Below are positions 17,823 through 26,915 of a stretch of 47,556 nucleotides of DNA, piece by piece. The DNA is from Cytophagaceae bacterium (lineage in GTDB: Bacteria; Bacteroidota; Bacteroidia; Cytophagales; Spirosomataceae), in NCBI GenBank assembly GCA_005791165.1, contig SXXW01000018.1, positions 1-47,556 of the forward strand, in the 5' to 3' direction. Below the pieces are notes generated by a model that was not told where the DNA came from, did no database searches, and worked only from the letters and a program-made list of their open reading frames with translations. How positions within the stretch are numbered: position 1 is the first letter of the stretch; each line of letters opens with the position of its first letter. Made by a program: the position numbers and the translations under genes.

Positions 17823-18173
17823 TTAGATATTTAGCCATTTATCTAATTCTAATTCATTGAATCCTGCGATTATTCCTTTTTTGCCAACAATCATAGGGCG
17901 TTTGATGGCTGAATTTTTCTCTAAAAGGAATTCAAATGCTCTTTTTGGATCATTTAATGCCAACTTAATTTCCTCTGGCAATTGTCTATATGTTGACCCT
18001 TGTTTATTAAATACTTTTTCAAGCGTTAATTGGTCTATAAAATCTTGAAGGACTTCAGGGCTGAGTTCATTTTTTTTGTAATTAATGAATTCGAAAGGAA
18101 TGCCTTTTGATTGAAGGTATTCGAATGTTTTTTTCATGGTATTGCAGGCTGGAATTCCGTAAATTTTCAACAT
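17823..18173 (-). CDS. ArsC/Spx-family protein (YffB-like)
   Basis: A 116-aa thioredoxin-fold protein of the ArsC/Spx group. The N-terminus IYGIPACNTMKKTFEYLQSKGI has a single active-site-type Cys10 followed by NTMKK. KRPMIVGKKGIIAGFNE near residue 91 carries the conserved RP and G-F motifs. It lacks the second cysteine of CxxC Spx proteins and looks like the YffB subgroup, for which a glutathione-dependent thiol reductase role has been suggested. Arsenate reduction is not implied, as no ars genes are nearby. It ends directly against the ABC permease stop. Confidence 0.85.
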   Translation of the reverse strand: MLKIYGIPACNTMKKTFEYLQSKGIPFEFINYKKNELSPEVLQDFIDQLTLEKVFNKQGSTYRQLPEEIKLALNDPKRAFEFLLEKNSAIKRPMIVGKKGIIAGFNELELDKWLNI

Positions 18174-18199
18174 TGTATTAATAATTTAGTTTTCTTGTT

Positions 18200-18227
18200 T
18201 TGTGTGTCAATTTTGGTGGTATTTTTG
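18200..18227 (+). promoter_or_regulatory. Candidate promoter of fumC
   Basis: TATTTTTG at 18220-18227 matches TAnnTTTG exactly. TTG at 18200-18202 lies 17 nt upstream, slightly short of the usual 19-20. The fumC ATG is at 18261. Confidence 0.5.
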
Positions 18228-18260
18228 TAAACTTATTACAAAATTAATACAAATAGCCAT

Positions 18261-19661
18261 ATGGAATATAGAATTGAAAAGGATACGATGGGCAAGGTTA
18301 AAGTACCTGCGCATGTATATTGGGGGGCACAAACTCAGCGTTCGATAGAAAACTTTCCTATCGCTCAGGATATCAATAAAATGCCAAAGGAAATTATACG
18401 TGCCTTTGCCTATCTCAAAAAAGCTGCGGCTATAACTAATTTCGAAGCTGGTGTTCTTGACGAGGCGAAGAAAAATTTAATTTCTGCTGTTTGTGATGAA
18501 ATTTTAGCGGGTCAATGGGCGGATCAATTTCCTTTAGTTGTGTGGCAAACTGGGTCCGGTACTCAATCTAATATGAACTGTAATGAGGTCATTGCCTATC
18601 GTGCTCATGTATTGCAAGGAGGTAATTTGTTGGATGAGCAGAAATTTGTTCACCCCAATGATGATGTAAATAAATCTCAATCGTCTAATGATACGTTTCC
18701 AACAGCCATGCATATTGCAGCTTATCAAACATTGATGGAAGTCACAATCCCTGGTATTACAAAATTGAGGGATACATTAGATGCTAAGGCCAAATCGTTT
18801 AAAAATGTGGTTAAAATAGGTCGAACTCATTTTATGGATGCGACTCCTTTAACTTTGGGTCAAGAATTTTCAGGATATGTGTCACAATTGAACCATGGTT
18901 TAAAGGCAATTAGCAATACTTTAGCCCATTTGTCTGAGTTGGCCTTAGGAGGAACAGCGGTAGGTACTGGAATTAATACCCCAAAGGGATATTCTGAGAA
19001 TGTAGCTAGCCATATTGCGAATTTGACTGGTTTGCCCTTCATTACGGCTGAGAATAAGTTTGAAGCTTTAGCTGCTCATGATGCAATTGTAGAGGCTCAT
19101 GGAGCATTGAAAACAGTGGCTGTGAGTCTAATGAAAATTGGAAACGATATTCGTATGTTGTCATCTGGGCCTCGTTCTGGGATAGGTGAGATTTATATCC
19201 CTGATAATGAGCCAGGATCATCTATTATGCCAGGTAAGGTTAATCCTACACAATGCGAGGCGATGACGATGGTTGCGGCTCAGGTTATGGGTAATGATGT
19301 GACGATTGGCATTGGTGGATCCAATGGTCATTTTGAGTTAAATGTATTTAAGCCTGTCATGATCTATAACTTTCTGCATTCAGCCAGATTGATAGGGGAT
19401 GTATGTGTGGCATTCAATGACAAATGTGCGGTAGGCATAGAGCCGTTGCACGACAACATCCTTAAGCATGTCAATAACTCTTTAATGCTTGTTACTGCGT
19501 TAAATACTAAAATTGGATATTACAAGGCAGCAGAAATAGCGCAAACGGCACATAAAAATGGGTCTACACTTAAAGAAACGGCTATTTCGTTAGGTTATGT
19601 TACTGCAGAGGAGTTTGACGCATGGGTTAAGCCTGAGAATATGGTAGGGGAAATCAAATAA
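18261..19661 (+). CDS. fumC: Class II fumarate hydratase
   Basis: A 466-aa fumarase of the aspartase/fumarase superfamily that converts fumarate to L-malate in the TCA cycle without an iron-sulfur cluster. The superfamily signature [11 protein letters not shown] lies near residue 318, with the catalytic serine in the flexible loop. [14 protein letters not shown] near residue 98, [14 protein letters not shown] near residue 138 and [16 protein letters not shown] near residue 186 line the active site. Length is normal. It is transcribed alone, with a candidate promoter just upstream and a strong shared terminator 40 nt downstream. Confidence 0.97.
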   Translation: MEYRIEKDTMGKVKVPAHVYWGAQTQRSIENFPIAQDINKMPKEIIRAFAYLKKAAAITNFEAGVLDEAKKNLISAVCDEILAGQWADQFPLVVWQTGSGTQSNMNCNEVIAYRAHVLQGGNLLDEQKFVHPNDDVNKSQSSNDTFPTAMHIAAYQTLMEVTIPGITKLRDTLDAKAKSFKNVVKIGRTHFMDATPLTLGQEFSGYVSQLNHGLKAISNTLAHLSELALGGTAVGTGINTPKGYSENVASHIANLTGLPFITAENKFEALAAHDAIVEAHGALKTVAVSLMKIGNDIRMLSSGPRSGIGEIYIPDNEPGSSIMPGKVNPTQCEAMTMVAAQVMGNDVTIGIGGSNGHFELNVFKPVMIYNFLHSARLIGDVCVAFNDKCAVGIEPLHDNILKHVNNSLMLVTALNTKIGYYKAAEIAQTAHKNGSTLKETAISLGYVTAEEFDAWVKPENMVGEIK

Positions 19662-19700
19662 TTTTTTTTGAAAAATATTCGATTCTCATAAATAAGAGTA

Positions 19701-19734
19701 AAAAATGCCCTATATGTCAATTTAGGGCATTTTT
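19701..19734. terminator. Bidirectional terminator between fumC and the YCII gene
   Basis: A 12-bp perfect stem, AAAAATGCCCTA (19701-19712) with TAGGGCATTTTT (19723-19734) and a 10-nt loop. The T-rich arm serves fumC on the plus strand, and the A-rich arm gives a T tract on the minus strand for the ArsR/YCII pair. Confidence 0.85.
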
Positions 19735-19741
19735 TATGCGA

Positions 19742-20077
19742 TTAACTCATTTCTCTAAGCTCAATAGTAAAAAAGGAGCTGGGGAAAGGAAAACTCATCG
19801 CAATTTCAGTAGCCACATCTATCGATGGTAAAATCAAGGTGACAATTTGCGAAATTTCACCTCCGTCAATTTGTTGGATTATTTTATTTTCAATTTTTCC
19901 ACTCTTTGAAAAGTAACTTTGTGGACCCGTAAATTTCTGATAAAGCATGTCAGAATACTTAGCTTTTAGGTCTCTTAACCAAGTCCTAATTACTTCTAAT
20001 TCCTCCTCGTTAGCCATGCTATTTTCGCCAGAAATTCCTTGTATTGGGCCCCTAATAATGATTACAAATCGTTTCAT
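19742..20077 (-). CDS. YCII-related domain protein
   Basis: A 111-aa protein with the fold pattern of YCII (DGPF-type) proteins: an opening strand KRFVIIIRGP, a central helix (EEELEVIRTWLRDLKAKY) and a closing DVATEIAMSFPFPSSFFTIELREM, where the family usually has EA...A..P......E+R. The usual DGPF motif is degenerate (IQQIDGGEISQIV). The role is unknown. It lies 22 nt after an ArsR regulator on the same strand, a common pairing for YCII proteins. The two probably form one operon. Confidence 0.72.
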   Translation of the reverse strand: MKRFVIIIRGPIQGISGENSMANEEELEVIRTWLRDLKAKYSDMLYQKFTGPQSYFSKSGKIENKIIQQIDGGEISQIVTLILPSIDVATEIAMSFPFPSSFFTIELREMS

Positions 20078-20099
20078 GAAAATATTATTATTTTAATAT

Positions 20100-20459
20100 T
20101 TAAAATTCACTTTGAAATTTATCAAATGGATTTTCAAAATCTTTTTTCTTTATAGGACTTGATCTTTCTTTCGGTGTTGATTTAATTTTTTCCATTGATT
20201 CTGGTAAAAAAGGGGAGAGCCAGTTGGATAAAATTTGCAAGGTTTCTTTTTCTATCGAGTAATAAATAAAAACTCCATTTCTACGAGTTCTAACAATTCC
20301 TGCGTCCTTTAAGACAGAAAGGTGCCTTGATATAGTGGGTGCGGCAAAAGAAAATTGTTCGAAAATAGCTGTGGCAGGTAATTCTCCCGACTGCAATAAT
20401 TCTACAATTTTTCTTCTTGATTCGTCACCTAAAGCTTTAGCTATGTCCTCTACACTCAT
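20100..20459 (-). CDS. ArsR-family transcriptional regulator
   Basis: A 119-aa winged helix-turn-helix protein. IAKALGDESRRKIVELLQSGELPATAIFEQFSF starts the domain, APTISRHLSVLKDAGIVRTRR (residues ~44-64) is the recognition helix region, and GVFIYYSIEKETLQILSNWL forms the wing and following helix. There is no metal-binding CxC in the recognition helix, so it is more like the SdpR/cell-state branch than an arsenic sensor. It likely represses its own operon with the YCII gene. The AT-rich upstream region holds repeated GCTAA/TTAGC motifs, including TTAGCTAA at 20473-20480, as possible operator sites. Confidence 0.9.
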   Translation of the reverse strand: MSVEDIAKALGDESRRKIVELLQSGELPATAIFEQFSFAAPTISRHLSVLKDAGIVRTRRNGVFIYYSIEKETLQILSNWLSPFLPESMEKIKSTPKERSSPIKKKDFENPFDKFQSEF

Positions 20460-20825
20460 TATTATTACTTATTTAGCTAATTTAGGTATTTCTTTTTTTA
20501 ATTCCAAATAGTTTAATTAGACTTCATTTTGACTTGTTTAAAATCATACCTTATATTAATTAGCTTTATAGATAATTATATTTATCTTAACAACTAAATA
20601 TATAGCTTATTTGCTAATTAATTATTAGTTATCATGCTAAATAAATGATATGCTTAATAATACTTAGGAAGTTTCTTTTTATTAGTTGATTTAAATACTA
20701 TTATCCGTTTTGGGTATTTTATTTTTTTAACAAAAAAATCCTTAGAAATTAATCTAAGGATTTGCCTGTAAGAATTGATTTTCTTTTTACATATTCATTA
20801 GGATTAAATGATGCTTCATCTTATT
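20460..20825. other. AT-rich intergenic region with GCTAA/TTAGC motifs
   Basis: This 366-bp gap holds no credible coding frame. It is strikingly AT-rich. An 8-bp palindrome TTAGCTAA (20473-20480) sits just ahead of the ArsR start. Further copies are TTAGC at 20560-20564, GCTAA at 20613-20617 and GCTAA at 20636-20640. Short inverted repeats (CTAAT/ATTAG at 20614-20628, ATCAT/ATGAT around 20631-20649) also occur. They may be operator or bent-DNA sites for the ArsR regulator, or simply reflect AT composition. The murF-alr terminator occupies 20736-20763. Confidence 0.4.
20736..20763 (-). terminator. Intrinsic terminator of murF-alr
   Basis: An 11-bp perfect stem, AAATCCTTAGA (20736-20746) with TCTAAGGATTT (20753-20763) and a 6-nt loop. 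On the minus strand it is followed by a run of T residues (complement of the A run at 20732-20738). It lies about 60 nt past the murF-alr stop. Confidence 0.78.
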
Positions 20826-23279
20826 CTAATTTTTCACATAAACTCTTTTAACCCGACTACTGATATTAGTCATTATTTCATACGGGATTGTTTTTGCATT
20901 TTTTGCAATTTTTGACAATTGTATTTTTCCACCAAAGGCTAACGCGATATCACCTGTCTTTACTTCCTTTAAATTACTTATGTCAACCATTGTCATGTCC
21001 ATACAAATAGCTCCAACGGTGGGGCATAATTCACCATTAATTTCAAACATCCCTTTGCCCATTCCAAGAGATCTAGGGTATCCATCTGCATACCCAATAG
21101 CCAACGTAGCGATGGTACTTTTTTTGTTTAATTTACCTTTTCTGCCATATCCTACTGTCTCATTTTCATCGACTATTTTTATTTGAGAAATATATGTTTT
21201 CAGCGTAAGCACGTTTTCAATTTTTTTAATTTCTTTTTGGTTCTGTGTTATTCCATACAAACTGATACCTAATCTGACCATATTAAATTTGGCTTCTGGA
21301 TAATTCTCAATAGCAGCTGAATTTGCTATGTGTAATAATGGTGTGTAGCTCAGTTTATCTGTTAATATATCTGATATTCTTTTGAATTCGCTTATTTGGT
21401 TTTTAGTGAATAAATCATGTTTTAAATTTTCTGAAGCCACTAAATGGCTCATGATGCTGACAACCCATAATTGTGGTGTTTCAGCTAAATAATTAGCTAA
21501 TTCCTCTGTTTCATGGCTTTCAAAACCTAATCTTTTCATTCCCGTATCTAATTTGATATGGATTTTAATATTTTGTTCGTTAATAAGGCAATATTCATCT
21601 ATTGCTTTTAGTAATTCAAAACTATAGATCTCTGGCTCTAACGAATATTCAATTAGTTTTGTAAATTCTTCAATTTGGGGGTTCATCACCATAATGGGTG
21701 TATAAATTCCGTTTTTGCGTAATTCAACTCCTTCATCAGTATATGCAACTGTCAGATAATCTACGCCTTGTTGCTGGAGTATTTGACCAATTTCCACTGC
21801 ACCCGCTCCGTAAGCAAATGCTTTAATCATAACCATTAATTTGGTCTCTAATCCTATTTTATTTTTATAATAACTTAAATTATGTTGTAGCGCATCTAAG
21901 TTAATTTCAAGTTGGGTACAATGCGATTTATTTTCCAGTGCATATACGAGCTTTTCGAAATTGTATTTTCTAGCTCCTTTTAATAATATGGCTGCGTTAT
22001 ATAGTGAATTTAACCTACCTGATTTCAGGAAATCCTCTGTAGATTGATATACTTCAATTCCTGAGATTTTATCTTTATTTCGTGTAATTTGACTTCCTAT
22101 ACCTATAATTAAATCTATTTTTAGATTTTTAATCATGGAATTTATTTGAGTATATAAGTTCTCTTCCGGCAGGCCAATTTCTAAAAAATCGCTTAAGATT
22201 AGTATCTTTTTCTTAGTCTCATATTTCATTAATAAAGGCAAGGCTAATCTTAACCCATCGATGTCGTTGTTGTAGGAGTCATCAATTATTTTAATATCTC
22301 TAAGCCCTTCTTTTATTTCGAGCCTCATAGATATTGGCTTTACTCTTCTTATAGCAAGATTTAACGCCAAATTATTCATGCCTAAAGCATGAGCCATGAT
22401 TAAACAATGGCATATATTTTCTAACGAAGCGTCATCCGTTAATTCCGTTTTTATGTCAATAAAAGGCTCGCTTTGAGATGCTTTTTTAAATTTTATTTGA
22501 GTTTCTTGAGCGGATTTATTAAAATGAACAAATATATTTTTAGTTGGATCCTCCGAACTCCATTCGATCAGTTCAATGTTTGGGTTTATACTTTTAATGT
22601 ATGTTTGAATTACATTATCCCAATGGCTTGATCGATAAATTAATGTTTTACTATTTTTGAAGAGCAATAATTTTTCTTGTAGTTTCTGTTCTTCATGAAT
22701 AAAATTAGCGCCATGCGCTTCTCCAAAATGAGTTAAAATTCCATAGCTTGGTTTTAATATAGCTTCAAGATTTTTCATTTCACCAGGTTGCGAAATACCT
22801 GCTTCAAAAATTCCCAAATTATGACTGGATTTCATGGCCCAAACAGACAATGGGACACCTATTTGAGAATTATAACTTTTAGGACTTTTGATCAAATTAT
22901 AAGTACCATTCAATAAAGTTGCAAGCCACTCTTTACAAATTGTTTTACCATTTGATCCTGTAATTGCGACCAGGTTATACGAAAACGAGTTTCGGTGTTG
23001 GGCTGCTAAATTTTGTAATGTTTGGATACTATTTTCTACTACATAAAAATCAGCATCGTTCCATTTTTTTGCTTTCTCTGTTAAATTACCAGTCCATGCT
23101 TCATTTTCAACGACAAATTCTTTTACGCCACTTTTATAGAGATTCTCAATGTATTGATGTCCATCATGATGAATTCCCCTGACTGCAAAAAAAGCAGTGT
23201 TGGCAGCGTCATAAATCTGCCGGCTATCTAAGCTAATCAAAGTTGACTTTAACGATTGGGGTTGTAAAGTGTGAATCAT
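20826..23279 (-). CDS. murF-alr: Bifunctional UDP-N-acetylmuramoyl-tripeptide:D-alanyl-D-alanine ligase / alanine racemase
   Basis: An 817-aa fusion. Residues 1 to ~450 are MurF, which joins D-Ala-D-Ala to the UDP-MurNAc tripeptide; the ATP-binding motif TGSNGKT is at residues 107-113 and the Mur-ligase motif DDSYNN near residue 322. From about residue 458 comes alanine racemase, which makes D-alanine; the PLP lysine is predicted at residue 486 in MVMIKAFAYGAG, with HIKLDTGMKRLGF and GYGRKG following. Fusing the enzyme that makes D-Ala to the one that uses D-Ala-D-Ala is a known Bacteroidota arrangement. pgk lies upstream, separated by a terminator hairpin. Confidence 0.95.
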   Translation of the reverse strand: MIHTLQPQSLKSTLISLDSRQIYDAANTAFFAVRGIHHDGHQYIENLYKSGVKEFVVENEAWTGNLTEKAKKWNDADFYVVENSIQTLQNLAAQHRNSFSYNLVAITGSNGKTICKEWLATLLNGTYNLIKSPKSYNSQIGVPLSVWAMKSSHNLGIFEAGISQPGEMKNLEAILKPSYGILTHFGEAHGANFIHEEQKLQEKLLLFKNSKTLIYRSSHWDNVIQTYIKSINPNIELIEWSSEDPTKNIFVHFNKSAQETQIKFKKASQSEPFIDIKTELTDDASLENICHCLIMAHALGMNNLALNLAIRRVKPISMRLEIKEGLRDIKIIDDSYNNDIDGLRLALPLLMKYETKKKILILSDFLEIGLPEENLYTQINSMIKNLKIDLIIGIGSQITRNKDKISGIEVYQSTEDFLKSGRLNSLYNAAILLKGARKYNFEKLVYALENKSHCTQLEINLDALQHNLSYYKNKIGLETKLMVMIKAFAYGAGAVEIGQILQQQGVDYLTVAYTDEGVELRKNGIYTPIMVMNPQIEEFTKLIEYSLEPEIYSFELLKAIDEYCLINEQNIKIHIKLDTGMKRLGFESHETEELANYLAETPQLWVVSIMSHLVASENLKHDLFTKNQISEFKRISDILTDKLSYTPLLHIANSAAIENYPEAKFNMVRLGISLYGITQNQKEIKKIENVLTLKTYISQIKIVDENETVGYGRKGKLNKKSTIATLAIGYADGYPRSLGMGKGMFEINGELCPTVGAICMDMTMVDISNLKEVKTGDIALAFGGKIQLSKIAKNAKTIPYEIMTNISSRVKRVYVKN

Positions 23280-23315
23280 ATACTGTTATTCATTTCGCAA
23301 TAGGCTAAAATACAA

Positions 23316-23343
23316 AAAGGCAAGGAAACATTTCCTTGCCTTT
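23316..23343 (-). terminator. Intrinsic terminator of pgk
   Basis: A near-perfect palindrome, AAAGGCAAGGAAA (23316-23328) with TTTCCTTGCCTTT (23331-23343), is followed on the minus strand by TT and then GTATTTT. It lies 20 nt past the pgk stop and 37 nt before the murF-alr start. It separates the two genes or lets only part of the pgk transcription through. Confidence 0.75.
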
Positions 23344-23362
23344 AAAATAAAATCGTAATTTT

Positions 23363-24553
23363 TTATGCTTCTAATGCAGCAACACCGGGTAAAATTTTGC
23401 CTTCCATGTATTCAAGCAATGCACCCCCTCCTGTCGACACATAACTTACTCGGTCGCCATATCCTGCATTATTCACCGCTGATGCAGAATCTCCACCGCC
23501 AATTAATGAAAATGCGCCATTATCCTCCGTTGCCTTAACCACAGCATCTGCAATCGCATTCGTGCCTTTAGCAAAATTTGGAAATTCAAAAACACCCATA
23601 GGTCCATTCCATAAAATTGTTTTCGATTCTGCGATAATCTGTTGGAATAATTCAATCGATTTAGGACCAATATCTAAACCTTCCCAACCGTCTGGAATTT
23701 CACCCTTATTGACAATTTGCCGATTGGCATTATTATTAAAATCATCTGCACAAACATTATCCAATGGCATGTAAATATTAACACCTTTAGCTTTTGCTTT
23801 TTCAATGAGTGATTTGGCTAATTCTACTTTATCCGGCTCTGAAATTGATCGACCAATTTTCCCAGCCTCAGCTAAAGAGAATGTGTAGGTCATTCCACCA
23901 CCAATAATTAAATTGTCTACTTTATCTAACAGTTGTTCGATAATTAATATTTTATCAGAAATTTTTGAACCACCCATGATGGCAGTAAATGGTCTTTCAG
24001 CGTATTCTAATATTTTTTGGGCATTTTCAATTTCAGCTTGCATCACAAATCCAGCTACTTTTTCGCTAAAAAACTGACCAATGACCGCAGTGGAAGCATG
24101 TGCTCTATGCGCAGTTCCAAAGGCATCATTCACCCAAACATCCCCTAATTTGGATAGTTTTTGTGCAAACGCTTCGTTTCCTTTTTCTTCCTCCTTATAA
24201 AAACGTAAATTTTCTAAAAGTAAAATTTCTCCAGCTTCTAATTCAGCTGCTAATTTAATTGCCTCTTCGCCTATGCAATCTGGTGCAAATTTAACCTTTA
24301 CACCAAAGACGATGGATAAGGGAGTAACCAAATGCCTCAACGAATATTTTTCTACAGGGCCATCTTTAGGTCTGCCCAAATGTGACATTAATATGACAGA
24401 TCCACCATCATGAATAATCTTTTGAATGGTTGGAATCGTAGCCTTAATCCTTGTATCATCCGTAATTTCAAAACGCTCATTTAAGGGCACATTAAAGTCT
24501 ACGCGAACTAATGCTTTTTTGCCAGCAAAATTAAAGGTTGAAACTGTTTGCAT
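23363..24553 (-). CDS. pgk: Phosphoglycerate kinase
   Basis: A 396-aa glycolytic enzyme that moves a phosphate from 1,3-bisphosphoglycerate to ADP. The N-terminal substrate site [13 protein letters not shown] (residues ~13-25) and [10 protein letters not shown] (~58-67) are typical. The hinge and nucleotide domain include [12 protein letters not shown] (~192), [18 protein letters not shown] (~312) and the closing [26 protein letters not shown] -7 match lies on the minus strand at 24613-24606, about 50 nt upstream. A terminator hairpin follows, then murF-alr. Confidence 0.97.
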   Translation of the reverse strand: MQTVSTFNFAGKKALVRVDFNVPLNERFEITDDTRIKATIPTIQKIIHDGGSVILMSHLGRPKDGPVEKYSLRHLVTPLSIVFGVKVKFAPDCIGEEAIKLAAELEAGEILLLENLRFYKEEEKGNEAFAQKLSKLGDVWVNDAFGTAHRAHASTAVIGQFFSEKVAGFVMQAEIENAQKILEYAERPFTAIMGGSKISDKILIIEQLLDKVDNLIIGGGMTYTFSLAEAGKIGRSISEPDKVELAKSLIEKAKAKGVNIYMPLDNVCADDFNNNANRQIVNKGEIPDGWEGLDIGPKSIELFQQIIAESKTILWNGPMGVFEFPNFAKGTNAIADAVVKATEDNGAFSLIGGGDSASAVNNAGYGDRVSYVSTGGGALLEYMEGKILPGVAALEA

Positions 24554-24712
24554 ATTTATTTTGTTTCGAAATTGTTTTGTAAAATTGACCCTATTTCAGG
24601 AGGTGCAAATATACTATTGTTTTGCAAATTGTTGAAATAATCTAATTTTATGTTTAAAAATTTGAAATTTATCTACAAATAGTACAATTTGTATTTTAAT
24701 TTATATTTGAAA

Positions 24713-26386
24713 ATGATCCAACAGCCTATTCCCGACTTATCACCTTTTTACTATTGGGAAAATTTTAATTATGTTTTGGGCTATGTGAAAAAACAGTATC
24801 AAAATTTATTATCGGATTCAGAAATTATTTTCATTCAAGATTTTGAAAATTTACCTAAAGAATCACAATGCCTTTATCTTCGATTAGCTAGTAGGCGCGC
24901 GCGCTGGTTTAGAGAAGAAAAACTGAGTTATGGAGAAATTTCTCAAATTTCTTTACGTATTAATGAGCTTGTTGAAAATGGTTTTGTTCGTTTTGTCTCA
25001 ACTCAAGATTCAGTTAATCTAGGTCCTATTTTGTCTGTATTTTCAAAGAAGGAATGCATCGCTTTGGCCTCTAAATTGCCTCATTTTCCAAAATACACAT
25101 CCAATATATCAAAAGACGATTTAGTTAATTTGTGTAAGCCTTTTGGTAATGAGTTACTGCAGGAGCTAAACGAAATTTCTGGTAGGCTCATTTGCCCGGT
25201 CCAATTAGAATATTTTACATTTATTCAATTCTTGTTTTTTGGCACAAAATTTCGTGATATGTCTGAATTCGTTATTCGCGATTTAGGCCATAGGCAATAT
25301 GTTGAAGTTAATGATGAGGAATTTATTCCCTATTTTCAGACTAGAAAGGAGGCTATGGAAAAGTGGAAAATAAGTCTTTGGCGGGAACGTTTTCAAGAAT
25401 TGTCAAAAGATTCTGTGTTTATGTATGAGTTAGTTGAATCATGGAATCAAGATATTCTACCCATGTATGAAGATATTTCGGATGTGGCTATTGGTTCCTT
25501 TGAACGCGCCTTATTTTCTTTGGGTCGTTGGCTTGAACGGCTAGGCCATATGGAGCTTGCTTTGGATATTTATGAACCGAGTTTATCAGGCTTGTCATTC
25601 GAACGTAGGGTTAGGATTTTAGCCAAATTAAAGCGGATAGAAGAAGCTTTGCTGTTGGCCAAATTGGGCCTAGAATTTGGTTTTTCTCCTAAAGAGACCC
25701 ATTTTTTTGAAGATTTTATCTTAAAGCAAAACTCAAAGAAGCATATAAAAGCGGTCACTCAATCGTTAAAATTGTCTCCTAAATTATTGATTGATATTAA
25801 ATGGAAGGGGAATGTTGAAATGGGTGTCATACAATATTTTGAGAATCTAGGTTATTCAGCTCACTTTACTGAAAATCACCTTTGGAAAAATATTCTAGGA
25901 ATTCTTTGTTGGGATCTAGTTTTTGATGAAAAACAAACAGGCATACATCATCCATTTCAGTGGGCGCCAAGTCATTATTCTTCTGAGGGTTTTACCTTGG
26001 GAAAGGAAAAAGATTTCGAAGAAAAAATAGGTTTATTGGCCTCCTTAGATTTATTTTTTGCTCATGCTCTACAAATCAAAAAAAACCATGAGGGCAAATT
26101 AAATCCTTTGATTGATTGGTATACGCTTGATATTGAATTAATTAGTGAGTTGGTTCATCGAGTTCCCCAAGAAAGTTTAGCACAGGTATTGCGGTATTTA
26201 TGGACACATTTATCCACTCATGCCAAAGGATTTCCTGATTTGTTTGTTTTTAAAGATTCAGAATATCAATTTATAGAAGTAAAATCGCCGACGGATCACT
26301 TGTCGGCAATCCAATATTTTTGGCATGATTTTTTAATTAATAAGGGTATTAAATTTGAATTGTACCGTGTTGCTTGGGTGGATTAA
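24713..26386 (+). CDS. FAN1-like VRR-NUC domain nuclease
   Basis: A 557-aa protein whose last ~110 residues form a VRR-NUC (PD-(D/E)xK) nuclease domain: GFPDLFVF followed by EYQFIEVKSP gives the D...ExK catalytic core, then DHLSAIQYFWHDFLINKGI. The long N-terminal part (QCLYLRLASRRARWFREEKLSY near residue 50, helical and TPR-like sections at 250-330) matches the layout of FAN1-type DNA-repair nucleases, which cut structured DNA near flaps and interstrand cross-links. The frame is open to a TTG at 24689, but ATG at 24713 gives a sounder start. It stands alone, divergent from pgk. Confidence 0.85.
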   Translation: MIQQPIPDLSPFYYWENFNYVLGYVKKQYQNLLSDSEIIFIQDFENLPKESQCLYLRLASRRARWFREEKLSYGEISQISLRINELVENGFVRFVSTQDSVNLGPILSVFSKKECIALASKLPHFPKYTSNISKDDLVNLCKPFGNELLQELNEISGRLICPVQLEYFTFIQFLFFGTKFRDMSEFVIRDLGHRQYVEVNDEEFIPYFQTRKEAMEKWKISLWRERFQELSKDSVFMYELVESWNQDILPMYEDISDVAIGSFERALFSLGRWLERLGHMELALDIYEPSLSGLSFERRVRILAKLKRIEEALLLAKLGLEFGFSPKETHFFEDFILKQNSKKHIKAVTQSLKLSPKLLIDIKWKGNVEMGVIQYFENLGYSAHFTENHLWKNILGILCWDLVFDEKQTGIHHPFQWAPSHYSSEGFTLGKEKDFEEKIGLLASLDLFFAHALQIKKNHEGKLNPLIDWYTLDIELISELVHRVPQESLAQVLRYLWTHLSTHAKGFPDLFVFKDSEYQFIEVKSPTDHLSAIQYFWHDFLINKGIKFELYRVAWVD

Positions 26387-26520
26387 AGGAATCTTAAAAT
26401 AAATAGTTCATAAAACTTGACAAGCTTTTAAAAATCGTTTACATTTCTAAAGAATCACAAACGTTCTTTCTTCTTTAGGTCCTATTTGATTCCTAGGGCA
26501 TTTTCCACCATTTAAATTGT

Positions 26521-26865
26521 ATGCTTATGAAAGTGCAAGTTCACGCCATTCACTTCAATGCTGATCAAAAATTAATTGACAGCATTCAAGCTAAATTAGG
26601 TAAATTGGAAACATTTTATGACCGAATAACCAGTGGTGAGGTTTTTTTGAAAGTCTCTACTGGAGTTGGAAAAGTAAAAGAAAAATTTCTGGAAATTAAG
26701 TTGGCCGTACCAGGTGCCATTCTGTTTGTAAAGGAAAAAGCTAAGTCGTTTGAAGAAGCCTTAGATTTGGCATTAAATGCGCTAGCTGAACAAATTAAAA
26801 GATTTAAATCGAAAACGAATCAAAAAAAAATTGGGCGATTGCCTGATATATCGACTGAATTTTAA
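26521..26865 (+). CDS. Short ribosome hibernation promoting factor (HPF/RaiA family)
   Basis: A 114-aa protein with the beta-alpha-beta-beta-beta-alpha pattern of HPF/YfiA: KVQVHAIHFNADQKLIDSIQAKLGKLETFY, then a strand block (GEVFLKVSTG) and AKSFEEALDLALNALAEQIKRFKSK. It binds in the 30S decoding channel and stabilises inactive ribosomes. It is the short type without the C-terminal dimerisation domain. ATG at 26527 is an alternative start. A possible promoter (TTG at 26417, TACATTTC at 26440-26447, spacing 20) lies upstream. A strong terminator follows directly. Together with rsfS, it gives two ribosome-silencing genes in this window. Confidence 0.92.
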   Translation: MLMKVQVHAIHFNADQKLIDSIQAKLGKLETFYDRITSGEVFLKVSTGVGKVKEKFLEIKLAVPGAILFVKEKAKSFEEALDLALNALAEQIKRFKSKTNQKKIGRLPDISTEF

Positions 26866-26870
26866 ACATA

Positions 26871-26895
26871 AAAAAGGGGCGAAAGCCCCTTTTTT
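26871..26895. terminator. Bidirectional terminator between the HPF gene and metK
   Basis: A 10-bp perfect stem, AAAAAGGGGC (26871-26880) with GCCCCTTTTT (26885-26894), closed by a GAAA tetraloop and flanked by A and T runs. It sits 6 nt past the HPF stop and 21 nt from the metK stop, serving both convergent genes. Confidence 0.9.
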
Positions 26896-26915
26896 AATTA
26901 CAATTTTTCAAATAC

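Noticed and set aside
17823..18173. ArsC-like gene as an arsenate reductase
   Set aside because: Only one active-site cysteine and no arsB/acr3 or arsR partner adjacent; YffB-like is a better fit.
19742..20459. ArsR/YCII pair as a toxin-antitoxin or arsenic-resistance locus
   Set aside because: The ArsR protein lacks metal-binding cysteines, the partner is a YCII-fold protein, and no arsenate or toxin gene is present.
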